A stretch of DNA of 64,000 bases from Aphidius gifuensis (GCF_014905175.1 NC_057792.1:15072963-15136962); one strand, 5' to 3'; counted from the first letter of the stretch, positions 32,581 through 46,625 are shown. The notes: generated from the letters alone by a model not told the origin. Translations and numbers: made by a program.

Positions 32581-35500
32581 ATGGAGTCAGTGACAATATT
32601 TATGGAGATTTTCTCCAGACTCTGGATGGAAAAAAATCATGCAGAATTAAATAGATTACTCTCAGATGCACCAACAAAATATTTTCGTGATCCACCAATT
32701 GACAGAAAAGGTTAACAAATTTTTTGTTTTATTATTAACAATATTGATGTTATATTAAACTAATTAACAATTATTAATTTATATGATAGATTTAATATTG
32801 AAGCAGTTGATGGACTCAAATGATGGTCTTTTGAAGTTTCTAAAAATCGAAGTTAATCAACAAAATTATTCAGCAGAACTTGGCTCATGTCTTAAACAAG
32901 CAACTGAAGTAATCAGCTTTCTTATTGATGAGTATCAAAATGTTTTTGAGCCATATGCAAATCCAACAATTGAGCTGTGTGCATACATCTTGAAAGTAAA
33001 CTCCACTTATTACATGAAACGCTCAGCAATGAGAGTTTTTATACAAATTCTTGACAAATTTCCTGATACTGATTTATCTCTTGATGTAGTTGTTGAAACT
33101 TTCATGAAAAAAATCCACTTTTATAATAAAAAACAACAAGCACTATTGCTAAGAACTCTTTGTTGCATTGCAAAACATCATCCTGATAATGAAAAAATAA
33201 TAAATTCAGAAAAACGTATTAAAATGTTACTGATGAATTCATTGGATTTGAGTTGTCAAGATGTCAAAAAAAATGGCTATGCTACATTTCAATTTAGCAT
33301 TGAATCATTAACTGATATATATCACAGTTTTCCAATTGACAATACAGAAGGTCAAAAATTGTATGAAATAATTAAACAAATTAGTGACTTTACTAAAGAG
33401 CCAAATAAAAATCAATTTTTGGTAATTGAAAGTTTGATAATATTCATGATTCAAATGATGCCAAGTTTTCAAGAATTCATCAAAAATGACTATAAATATT
33501 GGAATGTTTTTTTTCATAAATTGATTGATAACAAAATACATATTGATCTTGTGATTCAAGCATTAAAAATATATTACAATGTGATGGGTAATATTTTAAA
33601 TGGTGAAGCAATTGATGACAATATCATTTTACTAGATGACTTGAAGACTTCATTTGAGGAAAAATTAAAAAAAGAATATGTTGATCATAGTCATCAACGT
33701 GTTGATGTCATTGGATACAGTCAACTTGCTGAAACAATAAAAAAACAATTTGGTAATCGTGAAGTTGAGATGATGTTTGAGTTGGTATCAAAAAGAGCAA
33801 GTTATTTATTTGCAAATCAAGACATTACAGTTCAGCAATTTGAAGACATTGCTGTATATCAAGAAGCAATTTCTGAAATATTTATTCACATGACAACAGT
33901 AACTATGAATCAAATAAAAAAATTAACAAAACTCACGTCATTGATAATAAAAAGATTTGCTGAATTGCCGGAAATTTTAAGAGTTCATTCAATTGATTCA
34001 TTGAAGAAAACAATTGTTAATGTGTTCAAGCTAAAGCCATTTCTCTTTAAAGAATTTATAGATGCAATTATTTATGATGGAATTATCTGGAGCTGTTCTC
34101 ATACACTTTACATTGATGCTCAATTAAGTCGTGATGTATTTAACAGTAAAAAAGGACCAATATCATACAAAAATTATCTACAATTGTGGAAAGGATTGAT
34201 GGATAATTTTCAGGATAATATTGAAGTATACAATCGTCAGTATGTCGTTGATGAAATAATTGATACATTTATTAAATTATCAACAAAACTTAATTTAAAA
34301 ATTAAAACTAAAAATGATCATTTTGATCCAGCACTAGCTGATGTTGCTGAAAATGAAAGTGATTATCGTATATTTTTAAATATGATTGATCTTTATGATG
34401 AAATTCTTGGTTTTATATCACCAGCACTTTGGACAAATAAAATGCCGGAATTTCTTTATAAAATTATACGAGCTTCTTACAAGTCACCACTTATTTCTGG
34501 CTTTTATCAAATTGCAAATAGAGTTATACAATCATCACAAATTTTTGATGATTTTAATGATGATGATGATACAGAACTTTTTAATTCTGTTCTTGAATAT
34601 TTATTAAATGCAATTAATAAAGTTGATAAATATCCTCTTGAACTTCAAATTGTTGTTATTAAATTAATTCTACAATCACCAATTATTTTTGTGCCACATT
34701 TTATTGATCGTGTTGATGAAATTTTTAAAATTTCATTTACAATTGGTCTGGATGATTGTGATTTGGCAAATGATACTCTTGATACACTTGATCGATACAT
34801 GTCAACAAAAAATACACTAAAATATGAAAATATAATTAAAAAAATATTGCCATCATTGAATTTATATTTAAAAAGTAAAGAGAGTTTAGAAATTAATCAA
34901 GATAAATTGTCATTAGTTGGTAAAAGAATGCAAAAAAATATTGATGGTTTTGAAAAATTACAGAATAGAATTCTATTGTTATTTGGAAAAATTGATAGCT
35001 CATTGATGATTGAATTTTTACACAATGAATCACAGCATACAAATGCATCATGGGATGATAAAAATTTGTTGGAATATTCAATGACATTTCCAGATGGTAG
35101 TCTTGATGTTTATCTTGATACATTGTTACCGAGAATCATTGATTTGTCATTGAACAGTAGTGATAGAAGAACAAAGGTTGCAGCAAGTGAAGTACTTTAT
35201 TCAATAACAGCAATAATACTCGGTAAAACAGTACATTTTTTAGCATCAAATCCAGATAGATATTCATCATTCTACAAATTATTATGTCCGTCATTATTAA
35301 AACTTGGTTGTGATTCTGATGATGTTGTTAAGCAACTGTTTAATCCACTTACATTTCAAATAACTCATTGGTTGAGTAATCGACTAATGTACAATTCACC
35401 AGCAAGTTATCATTTAATTGACAGTCTTTTTGATGGACTGTGTGATGAATCAAATTCACTGACACGTGATTTTTCAGGTATACTACTTGGTGAATTTGCT

Positions 35501-38500
35501 AAATGGACCATAAAACAATCTAGTGATCGTTATATATTAGACAAGTCAAACTTTATCAATACAATTGTAAGAAATATTAAAAATTTTTCACTTCATTCAT
35601 GGAATCATCGTCGTATTGCAGCAGCAATTGGCTTCAATCATTTATACAAAATTTTACGTGAAAATGAAAAAGTTGTTGATGTTTATTGGCTTGAATTTTT
35701 ATATTGTTTTGTTAAAAGTATGGATGGTTGTTTGGAAAAGTGTATTAAAAATGTACTTGGACATATTGAAAGAGTTCTCATTGAAAAATCAGATATTTTT
35801 TTAACAACAAATAAACACAGGATGGTGCCTTATGAATTTGCTGGAGGAACATTGATTGATGCTATGAATTGGCTACTTATACAGTGTGGAAAATTACACA
35901 AAAATGCTGTTCAATATGTCATGATACTTTTTGAAAATTTATCATCTAAAATTGAGTATTTAATTTCACCCAAAGATGTGATAACTCGCTTCATTGATAC
36001 CAATGGATTTCAACAATTTGAAAATATTATTTTGGGAAATTTAAATAATTTTACAGTAAAAATGACAGAAAATTATCTAAATAATTTATCAAATACTCTA
36101 AATCTTTGTATTTGGCTTATTCAGAATAATTTTATTGAAGCTAATTTGTTATTTTCTTCATTGAATCCACGAAATCTTGTTATTTTTAATTGTATCAAAA
36201 ATTTAATAACATCTGTTGATAAAATGTCACTATTGCAGTGTGAAACATTAATTATAGCTTTAGATTTCATTGCCATGATTCTTGAGATTGACATTGATAA
36301 TAAAAAAGAAGCGATGAAAATAATTTTTCAAGCAAATTTATTTTCTTTTGCAACTAAATGTGCCTTGGTACCACAAACTGTTGGATTTGATATGAAAAAT
36401 ATTCTTCTTACTGAACAACTTATGAGTAAATTAGAGAAACTATTTGTCATTGGAAAAAATTGTTTAGTCGATGGCCAAATGATTATGATGATGGAGCAAA
36501 TTGATGGAGAAATTAAAAACAATTTCAGTTGGTGTGATGCTTTTTCATTTTATGATATAGTAAGCACATTCAAAAATCCAATTGATATTCGAGTTATCAA
36601 TGGTTTGATTTTACTTCAAAAATGTAATTGCCTTGATGGCCTTGATCTTGGCTATCAAATAAATGCTGAAAAATCAAATAAACTCAAAGAAATATTTAAA
36701 GTTTTAAAATATCAAAATAATGATGAAAACAAATGTATGGATATTGATGAACAAAATAAACAATATCTTAATAATTGCTTGGAATTATTTCTTCACAATC
36801 AAGTACCATTTGTTGCTGTTAAAAAATGTATTTTAAATAAAACAAAATTATTACGTTATGATAATATTGTTGTATCACATGGTGACTATTTTTTCAATAC
36901 TTTTCATGATGTATTGATACGTTGTTCACTTGTTAACATTGATGAAACAATAAAAGCACTTGTTGACATTATTCATACTGAAGCAGACACTGTTATATTT
37001 TTGCTAGAAGCAATAACACTTTTTTTGGAACATCAAAAAACAAAATACCATGAGGAAATTAAAAAATTTTCACATATTGTTTTTTGTAATTTTAAAAATT
37101 TTTATAAAATGATTAATTCACCAGTAAGAGCAAATTCATTTAACAATATTTGCCGAATAATTATTCAATTTTTAGACAATCCATCAGACGTTCGACATAA
37201 ATATCCAGAATTTTATTTATGGATTTTAAATGAATTGTCAGAAAATTCTGATTTATCAGAAAAAACAAGAATTATAAATGATTTCATCGTTTGTTTGACT
37301 ACTGAAAATTCTGAGGATGATCCAAGACTCTTGTTGATATTAAAAATGTTGAAAAATCATTGTAAAATAAGAACACAAACAGAAAAAAATATTTTGGAAT
37401 CAATGAAATTAACAGAATGCTTCGAAACATTGATGAAAATGTTACCCATCACAAAAACAATTATTATTTTTGAAACAGCTATTAATTTTTCACTTATTAT
37501 TGATAAATATTCATTGAATAATACAACATTAAATCATTTGAATTGTTACTTCAATCTTATATCATCAAGCAATGCTCTAAAATCTCTTAATCTTGTTTAT
37601 CAATTATTCATGAGTCACCACGTATCAACTGAACGACTCAACATGTTAAAAAATTTTATCATTCCATCATTCAAAGCTTGCTCATCAATAACAATTGAAA
37701 AATTTTTCGAACAAAATATTTATGAATTATTTAAAACAATAAATGAAAATAGCTTAGATAATCCAATTGATTTTGAAAATACTGTTATATCAAAAATTGG
37801 AACATACAATATTCTTGAATATTTATTTTTTAAAGTTGATGAAAAAATTGTTAATAAAGCTGATGGTGTTATATCATTAAATGCATTTGCTGGTGAAGGC
37901 AGTACAAAACAACTTACTGAGCAAATATTTAAAACAACATTAAACGTTAGAAAATTAAATAATAGCAATACTATTATTAATAAAGAATACATGAGATTGT
38001 TGCATTGTGCTGCTTACAATTGTTCAATAATAATAACCAGTAAATCATCAGACAGTAAATATTATCTTTCTCTTTTTGCTGAAAATGCAAAAAGAGATCA
38101 ATTTATTTGGAGTAAAATAATTGACTGTAACAAGCAATATGTTCTCTCTCAGACTTTCAAAGAATATCCAAAAAAACGTAAAGAAGTATTAAATTTTAAA
38201 GCAAGTTTAAAAAATAATGAAAAATATCATTCAGCTGATAATTCATCATCATGTATTAAAAATTATAATTTAACAAGTTCAACATTGGCTGAAGATATTT
38301 ATGAATACGACTTGAGTGAAGCAGTTGTAATGAAAAATTCATCAGACAACGGATTTTTATTGTCACTTGAAGAGGATGATCTAAATAATCACGAGTGTAT
38401 GTATCAAATTTGTGCAATTTTAAAACACATGATTGACAATAAATTTGAATCAATAAAAACAAAACCAAATTGGCTTGATTGTTTTATTGGTTCTATGTTT

Positions 38501-41500
38501 TCTGAACATTATAATGTCAGATTATTTTTATTAAAAGTCATTTTAAATAATCAGCAAATTTTTAAAAAAGTTGCTGAACGTATTATTGAGCCAATTATTG
38601 ATATTGTTATTAAAATTTTAAATGAAGGAAATTTAAATTACATTGTAACTGATTGTATTTTGGTTCTTGTTGATTGGTCTGATATAGCAATACCTAAAAA
38701 TACTGGTATACAAAAAGCAAATGCATTATTTGAATTATTTGCTGAAAAAATTGAGGCTGGAACAACAACTGAATGTATTGTTAGAAATAATTTTAATATT
38801 TTGGATTTATTGGTTAAAGCTTGGGTTGATATTCTTGAAGTACCACTTGCTCTTGATAAAAAAATTATAGATAAACCAACACGAGGTATTCGAATAATTC
38901 TTATAATTTTATCCAGCAATATGGCTGGTAAGCTAATAGCACGTCAAGATGTTATGGATTTTTTGATAACATATCTTGAAAAAAATTGGCGTTATAATGA
39001 AGAGGATGTTCTTCGTTCATGCGAGTCAATTGGCTTATTTTTAAAAGCATCAGAATCAATCGATAATTTTGGTAATTATAAAACAACAATTGTTGATAAA
39101 TTAAATACAGCTTTTGGTGCAATAAGAGAACCAACGAGACTTGTAAAATGTATTAATTCAGTATGCAATGCTTATCCAATTATTTCGAAATATTTTCAAG
39201 AATTTGTATTGCGTAATCATTTAAAATTGGCACCACTTCACAAGGCTAAAAGTATGGAGGTATTTTATCACATGATACCAAGCATGAATGATCAAGAGAT
39301 CCTTCAAGAAATGCGTCATTTAAAATTCAATAGTTTGTTGAATGACAAAGTACTTCATTGTGAGTTAATATGCTTAAAAATAATTCAACGACTTGTTACA
39401 ATTTTAAATGCTGAAAATTATATTCCTTTTGCTAAATTAGCATCAGGCTACAGTCAGCATGATAATCAAGAACATCGTCAAATTACTTATCAAATTTTTA
39501 TAAATGTTTATAAAAAATATTCAAAAAATAATCCAATTGATTGTCATGAAAAAATATTGATTGACTTGAGTAAAGAAATATTACTTCCTGGTATTTTAGA
39601 AACGACTGAAAGTCTCAAAGAAATGTTGATTAAATTTTGGACTGAAGAAATACAATTTAGTGAAAATTGTCCAGATAGAATTATTGATATTTTTGATATT
39701 TATTCACCATCTGTTGAGCATGATTTTTTAACATTTTTTGGAATAATTTTTTTGTATTTATCAAGGAAATCACCAGATTATGATAAAAAATTATTTGCTC
39801 CATTGGATGCAAATTGTAATCAGCAAAATTATAATATTGTTGTATCATGGAGAAGAAAAAATTTGGCACATAAAATACCACTTTTTGCAAATTCATATGC
39901 AAGTCAGTATACCCAACGTTCAACACTATCAACAATGGATAATTTTATTGCAACAAATGATGGATTTATGCTTCGAGCAACTCAGGCACCAAATTTTGTT
40001 GATACATTTATCAACGATGCTGTTCCAGAAACATCTGAAAACACAACTTTACCTGATGAACATGTATTTAAGATACCAAAGACTCAGTTTAACAATATCA
40101 CATCAAAAAGATTTACCAAGAGTGATGATTTAAAAATTAAACACAAACATATACCTGACAATTATTCTCGAAAAGAAAAAATACATCGTCAAGTAATGAA
40201 ACAAAGAACAGATGTTAAATTAAATCGTACCTACAGATACGGTGATTTTCCTGACACTGAAATAACTCATGAATCAATATTAAATCCTCTTCAAGAACTC
40301 ATTAAAAAAGACAAAATATTATGTAAAAATTTTATTGTTTCATTGATAAATTCCGTTATAAATCGTCTTGCATCAAGTCGTCAACAAGGTGTACGTGAAA
40401 AATATCAAAATTTCATAGAAAATATATCAAAAAAATTATCTCTTGTCTTGAAAAATTATCGTGGTAATGATTTGATAATACCAGCAGTGTTTGAAATATT
40501 AATTTATAATGAAAATATTAAATTTGATACTAACCTGATTGCTCATGTTGCAACATCAGCTGGTCTAGATAGTCTTGGTGCTTTATTACTTGAAAAAAAA
40601 TTATTAAAAGAACCAGATGATGAACCACCACCACTAAAACGTCGTCGAGTTGTTGAGCCATTTGATGACTCAAATAAAATTGATCAATGGATTCAACTTG
40701 CCGAGTTATATGCATCAGTTGATGACGTTGATATATTTTTAAGTATATTTCAAAATCACATTGCTGGTATTGAGCTTCATAAAGCAGCAAAATTACGAGC
40801 TGCATGTAAATGGAACCAAGCACTTGGTGCATATGAACTTGCTCAAGCTTCTGAAACAAAAGCAATTAAACGCCATTGTCAACAAGAAATTTATGAATGT
40901 CTTGCGAGATTATCAAACTGGGATATTTTAACACAACGAATTGACAAAGATTTTGGCAACAACAAAAATTTAAAAGACTTTTTGGATGTTGCTAAATTAC
41001 CTGATGAAGGCTGGGTAACACCGTGGTACTTTCAATCACAAATGTATCTATATCAAAATAATCCAAACGATGGTAACAACCAATTTTTCGATCAAGTTAA
41101 TGAATTAAAAAAACATCCAGATTATAAAGATATTCTTCATGAATTATTTAGTCATGAGCTTGTATTTTTTTGGACACTTGATAGTCAAGAAGAGACCAAA
41201 GATTTAATAAGAAAAGCATCTACAAAAATTCGTGAACAATGGATTCAGTTGAGTAATTTTTCGCTTCAATTGAAGATAAAACAAATTATTAAATTAAGGG
41301 GACTTGCTAATGTCGATATGATTACTAAAGTAAATAAAAATCTTTCAAATATTGACGAGGTTTTATTGAGATACTGGTCACATTCTCATCCAACACAACA
41401 TGATGATTTATTAAGCTGGGATATTCATTTGAATCATCGTTTAAATTTTGGAAGACTGTTGAAACATGAAATGCAACATAGAGATGATAACAGTCAACAA

Positions 41501-44005
41501 GATAATCTTGCTGATGCTATTGATGAATCCATAATTAAACAGTTGTTATCAATGTCTGATGCTGCATTGAAACAAAAAAATCTTGGACTTACTTCTAGGT
41601 GTTTTGATAATGTCGAGTATTATGAAAAAACTAAAGAATTCAAGAGTGAATTTATATTGAAAAAAGCTGAAGCTGGTCTTCAAGAAGCAATTTGTGATAA
41701 AGAAAATATTCAAGGCTATTTTAAAGCATGGAAAAGATGTCGAACAATTTTAAAAATACCTGGTGATTCTCTAAAACGTCATGTTAAAATTTCAACTTTA
41801 CATCTTTTAAGTGATATTAGTTTATCATTAAAAGAATTTTCAGTTGAAAATCAACAAGATGCCAGAAGAATACTTGAAAAAATTGGTGAAATTAATGATT
41901 ATGATATTTACAGCTTGGAAAAATTAAAAGAAGCTTGTAATATTGCTGAAGATTATGGTGTAGATGATAATGAAATAGCCAATTGTCATTTAAAAATATT
42001 AAAATATTGTTACATGAAAATAATTGACGGTGATGTTAGCCTTGAGTTGTTGAAGAATTTTGTTAAATCAACACTTAAAGCAATGGCATGTGGTTCACAA
42101 GAAGCAGGCCAATACTTTCCTTGTTTATTGAAATCAAAGTACCTGAATGACCAAGAGGTAATAAATATTTTTAAAGAAGGCTGTATGAATATTTCATCCT
42201 GGAGATTCTTGCCTTGGCAACCTCAACTATTATTTCATTTATCATCAAATCTTGAAAGTATTATTTCACCAATAATTACAAGACTTGTTCAAGATTATCC
42301 CAATGCACTTGTCTACTCTTTTCATGTATTGTCTGATACAAATCCTGACTTGGAAGATAGTATACCATTTTTACGAATAAAACAACTTCTAAGCTGCCAA
42401 AAAGTAGAAAAATTTATTGAAGCAATGAATTATCTTGTTAGACCTGAACTTTATCTTGAATATCATTTAAAAGATTTACTTGAAAATTTACATCTTGGTA
42501 CTTACACTGTTGTTGATCGGCTAAAAAAAAAAATATATCAAAATAATGATACTGATATACATGGAAATTTGTACAAAACAATTGTCAATAAATATCGAAA
42601 CGACATTGAGCTTATTAAAGACATGGAAATTGATAATATAAAAAATCACGTTTACAAAATAATGACTGATTTAAAAAGAAGTTTATTAACAAAAGCAAAT
42701 AGTGAATATCTTGAAGATTATAGTCCTTGGTTGAATAATTTTACATGTTCAGAATTAGAAATACCAGGACAATATACTGGCTATAAAAAACCATTACCAA
42801 AGTATCATGCTAAAATAACAAAAATTGAATCTAAAATACAAGTCATGACATCATTAAGAAGACCAATTAAAATAACAATGGTTGGTAATGATGCTAAAAA
42901 TTATAATTTTCTTGTTAAATTTGGTGAAGATTTGGGTCTTGATGAAATTATTGAGCAAGTATTTGTAACTATGAATGATATACTTAAAAGTAATTCAGCA
43001 TGTTCTCAAAGGCATCTTTCAATTGATACATACAAAGTAATACCTTTCTCAGGATCACTTGGTTTAATCCAATGGATTGATGGAACAAAAACTCTTCAAG
43101 ATTACATAAATTTTTCAGCCAGTAATTCAGAAAAAAATGAGCTAGAAATGGTGCTCAGAGAGTACGAGGAATGGATTCATCAAGCAAGTCCAGACTCAGT
43201 AAATATTGTAACACAATATAAAGAAGCACTTTTTAAATACGATGCTGAAGATGTTATTGATAAAATGAATAGCTTGATTAATCGAACAAATTCGAATTTA
43301 ATACGACGAACATTTGTCAAAATAAATTCAACTCTTGAGGGATTTATGTTTGCAAAGAAAAATTTTATAATAACTTATGCTATCATGTGTGCTGCTCAAT
43401 GGATTCTTGGAATTGGTGATAGACATCTTAAAAATATATTGATATCAATTGACTCTGGCAGGTGTATTGGAATTGATTTTAATAGTGCATTTGGTGGTGG
43501 TATTGATCAATCAGTACCAGAGCTTGTTCCATTTAGGCTTACTAATCAAATAACCAGTTTAATGAAGCCATTTAATGAGCATGATTTGTTTGCAATGACA
43601 ATGATTCATGTTATCAAAGCATTAAGAGATGGAAAGGGACCAATTCTTGCAAGTATTGATGGTATTGCACATCATAAATTATCAAAAGTTGAGTCTACTC
43701 AACAACTCGTAAAATCTGATAGTGATGAATGGTTTTCTGACAAAAAAATTAATGTTGTTTTAAAGAAACTTAATGGTGGAAAACCCTCGATGATTACTTT
43801 GGAAGAACTGGAAATTAAACATCGTGATAAATATTGGAATAGGTATCAAAACATTGTTGAGGGTTTTCATTGTGATGCTGTTCGATTAAAAATGAATGAT
43901 GAAACGTCAATGAGTCCAGAGAATCAAGTCCAGTGCTTGCTGGAACAAGCAACTGATTTAAATATTCTTGGAAGAGCTTATGGACCATGGATGCCATGGC
44001 TGTAA
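32581..44005 (+). CDS. PRKDC: DNA-dependent protein kinase catalytic subunit, 3781 aa
   Basis: PIKK-family kinase of non-homologous end joining; acts with Ku at DNA breaks. Exon 1 32581-32710, a 79-bp intron, then a single exon 32790-44005; together 3782 codons. The N-terminal two thirds are helical HEAT-type repeats; the FAT region falls about residues 2600-3250. The kinase starts near residue 3400 (SLRRPIKITMVGNDAKNYNF, LVKFGEDLGLDEIIEQVF), with catalytic loop GIGDRHLKN and metal-binding GIDFNSAFG, then PFRLTNQITSLMKP, characteristic of DNA-PKcs. It ends with a FATC motif ATDLNILGRAYGPWMPWL. Human DNA-PKcs is 4128 aa. Drosophila lacks the gene; Hymenoptera keep it. ATG 32581 is chosen because intron splicing joins DRK-D-LILKQ in frame. 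Confidence 0.93.
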
Positions 44006-44043
44006 CAAATTAAAATAATTTACTTATTTTTTTTGATAAATTA

Positions 44044-44230
44044 CGTATTTTTTTTGTAGTTATAAATTAAAAATAAATTGATTAAAAAGTTGACTACTGT
44101 GTAAATTTTGTTGGTTTGTAATTTTTTGTTGCATAGTTCATTCTTTTTGTTTTTTTTCATTTTACTATTGTGGCTAACGAGATAAAAACAGAGAACGACA
44201 TGGAGCAAGCAATCCAAACAAATAAAACAG
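44044..44230. repeat. DNA-PKcs 3' flank duplicated at 46438-46625
   Basis: Near-identical over about 185 bp to the segment inside the AAA-ATPase pseudogene cluster; shared text includes GTTGACTACTGTGTAAATTT, GTTGGTTTGTAATTTTTTGT and GAGCAAGCAATCCAAACAAA. This copy starts about 40 bp after the DNA-PKcs stop. Confidence 0.85.
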
Positions 44231-44852
44231 AAAAAATAAAAAAAAAAAAGCACAAGCTTTAAATTATTTCAACTAAATAAAAATAAATATAAAAAAAAAA
44301 TAAAACATGTTATTTTGTCATAATTATATTTTTATTGTTATAACACTTCATTCATTCATTCATTTTTTGATCGATAAAAGATATTTACAAGTCATACTTA
44401 TTAGTAATAATTGTAAAAATTATTTTTGTCAAAATACTTTTGTTTTTTGCTTTATCAAGGACAAAATTATTATCAATAGATAATTTACAAAATTAAAAAT
44501 AATAACCATTAAATCAAGTCAAAATTATGATTTTTTTTTTCTCCAATTTCTACAATTGATTTTGAATAGTAATAAATTCAAACATGTAACTAATTATAAT
44601 ACAAAAAAAAATAATCAATCTTTTTTTTTTATAAATGAGGTGTTGATTGGTAATGTACAGTTATAAATTAATCGAAAAATTTGATAAAATTAACAGATAC
44701 TGAATCATTTTGTCTATCTTTATCACTACCACATTTTTTTTAGTTTTTTCATGTCTAAATGATTTACCTCTTGGTTTTTTACAGAAAGAGTTTTTATTAA
44801 TTAACAAACCATTATTTGATTTAAAAAAAAAAAAAAAAAAATCTTGTGATTA
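44231..44852. other. AT-rich intergenic region after DNA-PKcs
   Basis: No gene, RNA or element recognised. A short TTCATTCATTCATTCA run occurs at about 44347-44362. Confidence 0.4.
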
Positions 44853-44978
44853 TAGTTAACTAATTGATAATTTGTCTATTCTTCAAATTTAATTATTCAT
44901 GTTTTTTAAAACAGAGCTGTTTTAAAAAACATGAATAACTAAATTTGAAGAATAGACAAATTATCAATTAGTTAACTA
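44853..44978. repeat. 61-bp palindrome with 4-nt spacer
   Basis: Arms 44853-44913 and 44918-44978 are reverse complements with one mismatch (TTTAATTATT against TTTAGTTATT); spacer GAGC. The outer ends are TAGTTAACTA, itself palindromic. It would extrude as a long hairpin. It directly precedes a foldback element and may be the relic of a separate terminal-inverted-repeat element. Confidence 0.9.
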
Positions 44979-44992
44979 TTAAATAAAAGAAA

Positions 44993-45820
44993 CATTACTC
45001 CGGCATTATTCCGGCATTTCTCCGTTTTTGGCCCATTTCCGGAGAAATTACTCCGGCATGAGGTTGATGGCGGAAAAATTACTCCGGCATGAGATTTGTG
45101 CCGGAGAAATTATTCCGGCATGAAGTTGATGGCGGAAAAATTACTCCGGCATGAAATTGATGGCGGAGAAATTATTCCGGCATGAGATTCGTGCCGGAGA
45201 AATTATTCCGGCATGAAGTTGATAACAGAAAAATTACTCCGGCATGAATTTGATGGCGGAGAAATTATTCCGGCATGAGATTCGTGCCGTAGAAATTGTT
45301 CCGGCATGGGATTAATGCCAGCAAAATTATTCCGGCATGGGATTGATGGCGGAGGAATTAGCGAACTTGACGATTTTTTTTTTTTATAAAGCATGTGTAT
45401 GTGCGAGGTTGTATGTGGTTCTCCATGAACCAAAAGAACACAAAAGAATAGATTGTCATATATTATAAAAATGTTCAACCGATGAAAAATACTTCTAGTT
45501 TATGTCTGCTCAAAAATAGTATTTATTAATAACAATTGTAATATTTTATCCGCCATCAATCTCATGCCGGAGTAATTTCCTCACCATCGATCTCATGCCG
45601 GAGTAACTTTCCCACCACCAATCTCATGCCGGAGTATTTTCTCCACCATCAACCTCATGCCGGAATAATTTCTCCGCCATCAATTTCATGCCGGAGTAAT
45701 TTCTCCGCCACTAACTTCATGCCGGAGTAGTTTCTCCGGAAATGGGCCAAAAACGGAGTAATGCCGGAGAAAGCCGGAAAAAGCCGGAGTAACGGCGGAG
45801 AAATATTTTTACCAGGGGGT
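44993..45820. mobile_element. Large CTCCGGCATG foldback element
   Basis: Left arm 44993-45360 and right arm about 45550-45820 are inverted versions of a roughly 35-bp unit: ATTACTCCGGCATGA followed by GTTGATGGCGGA or TTTGTGCCGGA. Each arm carries GGCCCATTTCCGGAGAAA or its inverse near the outer end. The right end is GAAATATTTTTACCAGGG, the common terminus; the left terminus is degraded. The unique centre (45365-45548) has no coding frame I can support. Confidence 0.85.
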
Positions 45821-45829
45821 GCAGCAGCA

Positions 45830-46018
45830 CCCGGGAAAAAATATTGTAGATCTATATTGATATATATGCTGCAGATCAATATAGACACTCAAATCAGCAC
45901 CATCTGTATTTATCGGTTTAGATCTTTCTGATTGACTGTACTATAGCTAAAAAATTTGAGTGTCTATATTGATCTGCAGCATATATATCAATATAGATCT
46001 ACAATATTTTTTCCCGGG
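45830..46018. mobile_element. Element with perfect 65-bp inverted repeats
   Basis: 45830-45894 and 45954-46018 are perfect reverse complements (65 of 65 by eye), beginning CCCGGGAAAAAATATTGTAG at both outer ends; the loop is 59 bp. CA lies on both sides. Too short to code; a MITE or hairpin element of a family different from the CCCTGG elements. It sits 12 bp from the end of the large foldback element. Confidence 0.85.
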
Positions 46019-46136
46019 CAGTTACTTTTTTAGTAGTAGAACTTCTGTTATAATTGTCCAAGTTACCATCACCACCACTATATTTTCTTCATCTTTATAG
46101 CAGGCTGTAATTTTTTTTGTTTGTTTCTTGGTGTAT

Positions 46137-46437
46137 TTATGTATACGCATATTTTATGGTGTGAGCAACTACTTTTTTTTGTACTTTTTCTTCGTATTCA
46201 TCATAGTATATTCTCTCGTAGTCCACTATATCGTGTTTATCAACGACAATGCCAATCAGTGAGATTTTTTTAGATGAAGTTAAATGTGTCACATAATACT
46301 GATTTTTATATATTTGTTTAATCGCTTTTCTGGCTGTCGGTTTTTTTTTGACATCTGGGTTCAAAAATTTTAACTCTATGATATAAGTATATTGCAATGT
46401 TTCCAACAGTATATCACATCTGCCTGTTCTAGTCGTA
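46137..46437 (-). pseudogene. AAA-ATPase_like/PD-(D/E)XK protein, C-terminal fragment
   Basis: Minus strand reads RTGRCDILLETLQYTYIIEL-KF, then KPTARKAIKQIYKNQYYVTH and SSKKISLIGIVVDKH: the PD-(D/E)XK (PDDEXK_9-type) nuclease domain, with candidate active residues D (GRCD) and E-x-K (IELKF). It ends at a stop at 46137. The upstream ATPase part is absent; the sequence switches at 46438 to the duplicated DNA-PKcs flank. Confidence 0.75.
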
Positions 46438-46625
46438 TTTTTTTTGTAGTTATAAATTAAAAATAAATTGATTCAAAAGTTGACTACTGTGTAAATTTTG
46501 TTGGTTTGTAATTTTTTGTTGGATAGTTCATTCTTTTGACTTTTTTCTGATTTTATTATTGTGGCTAACGAGATGAAGACAGAGAACAACATATTGCACG
46601 GAGCAAGCAATCCAAACAAATAGAA
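46438..46625. repeat. Copy of DNA-PKcs 3' flank
   Basis: Second copy of 44044-44230, same orientation, interrupted by a few substitutions and small insertions. It truncates the nuclease fragment on its left and abuts a foldback element on its right. Confidence 0.85.

Noticed and set aside
45203..45478. CRISPR-like array of regularly spaced CTCCGGCATG units
   Set aside because: Units are contiguous and diverged, spacers are not unique, the arms are inverted, and the genome is eukaryotic; it is a foldback element arm.
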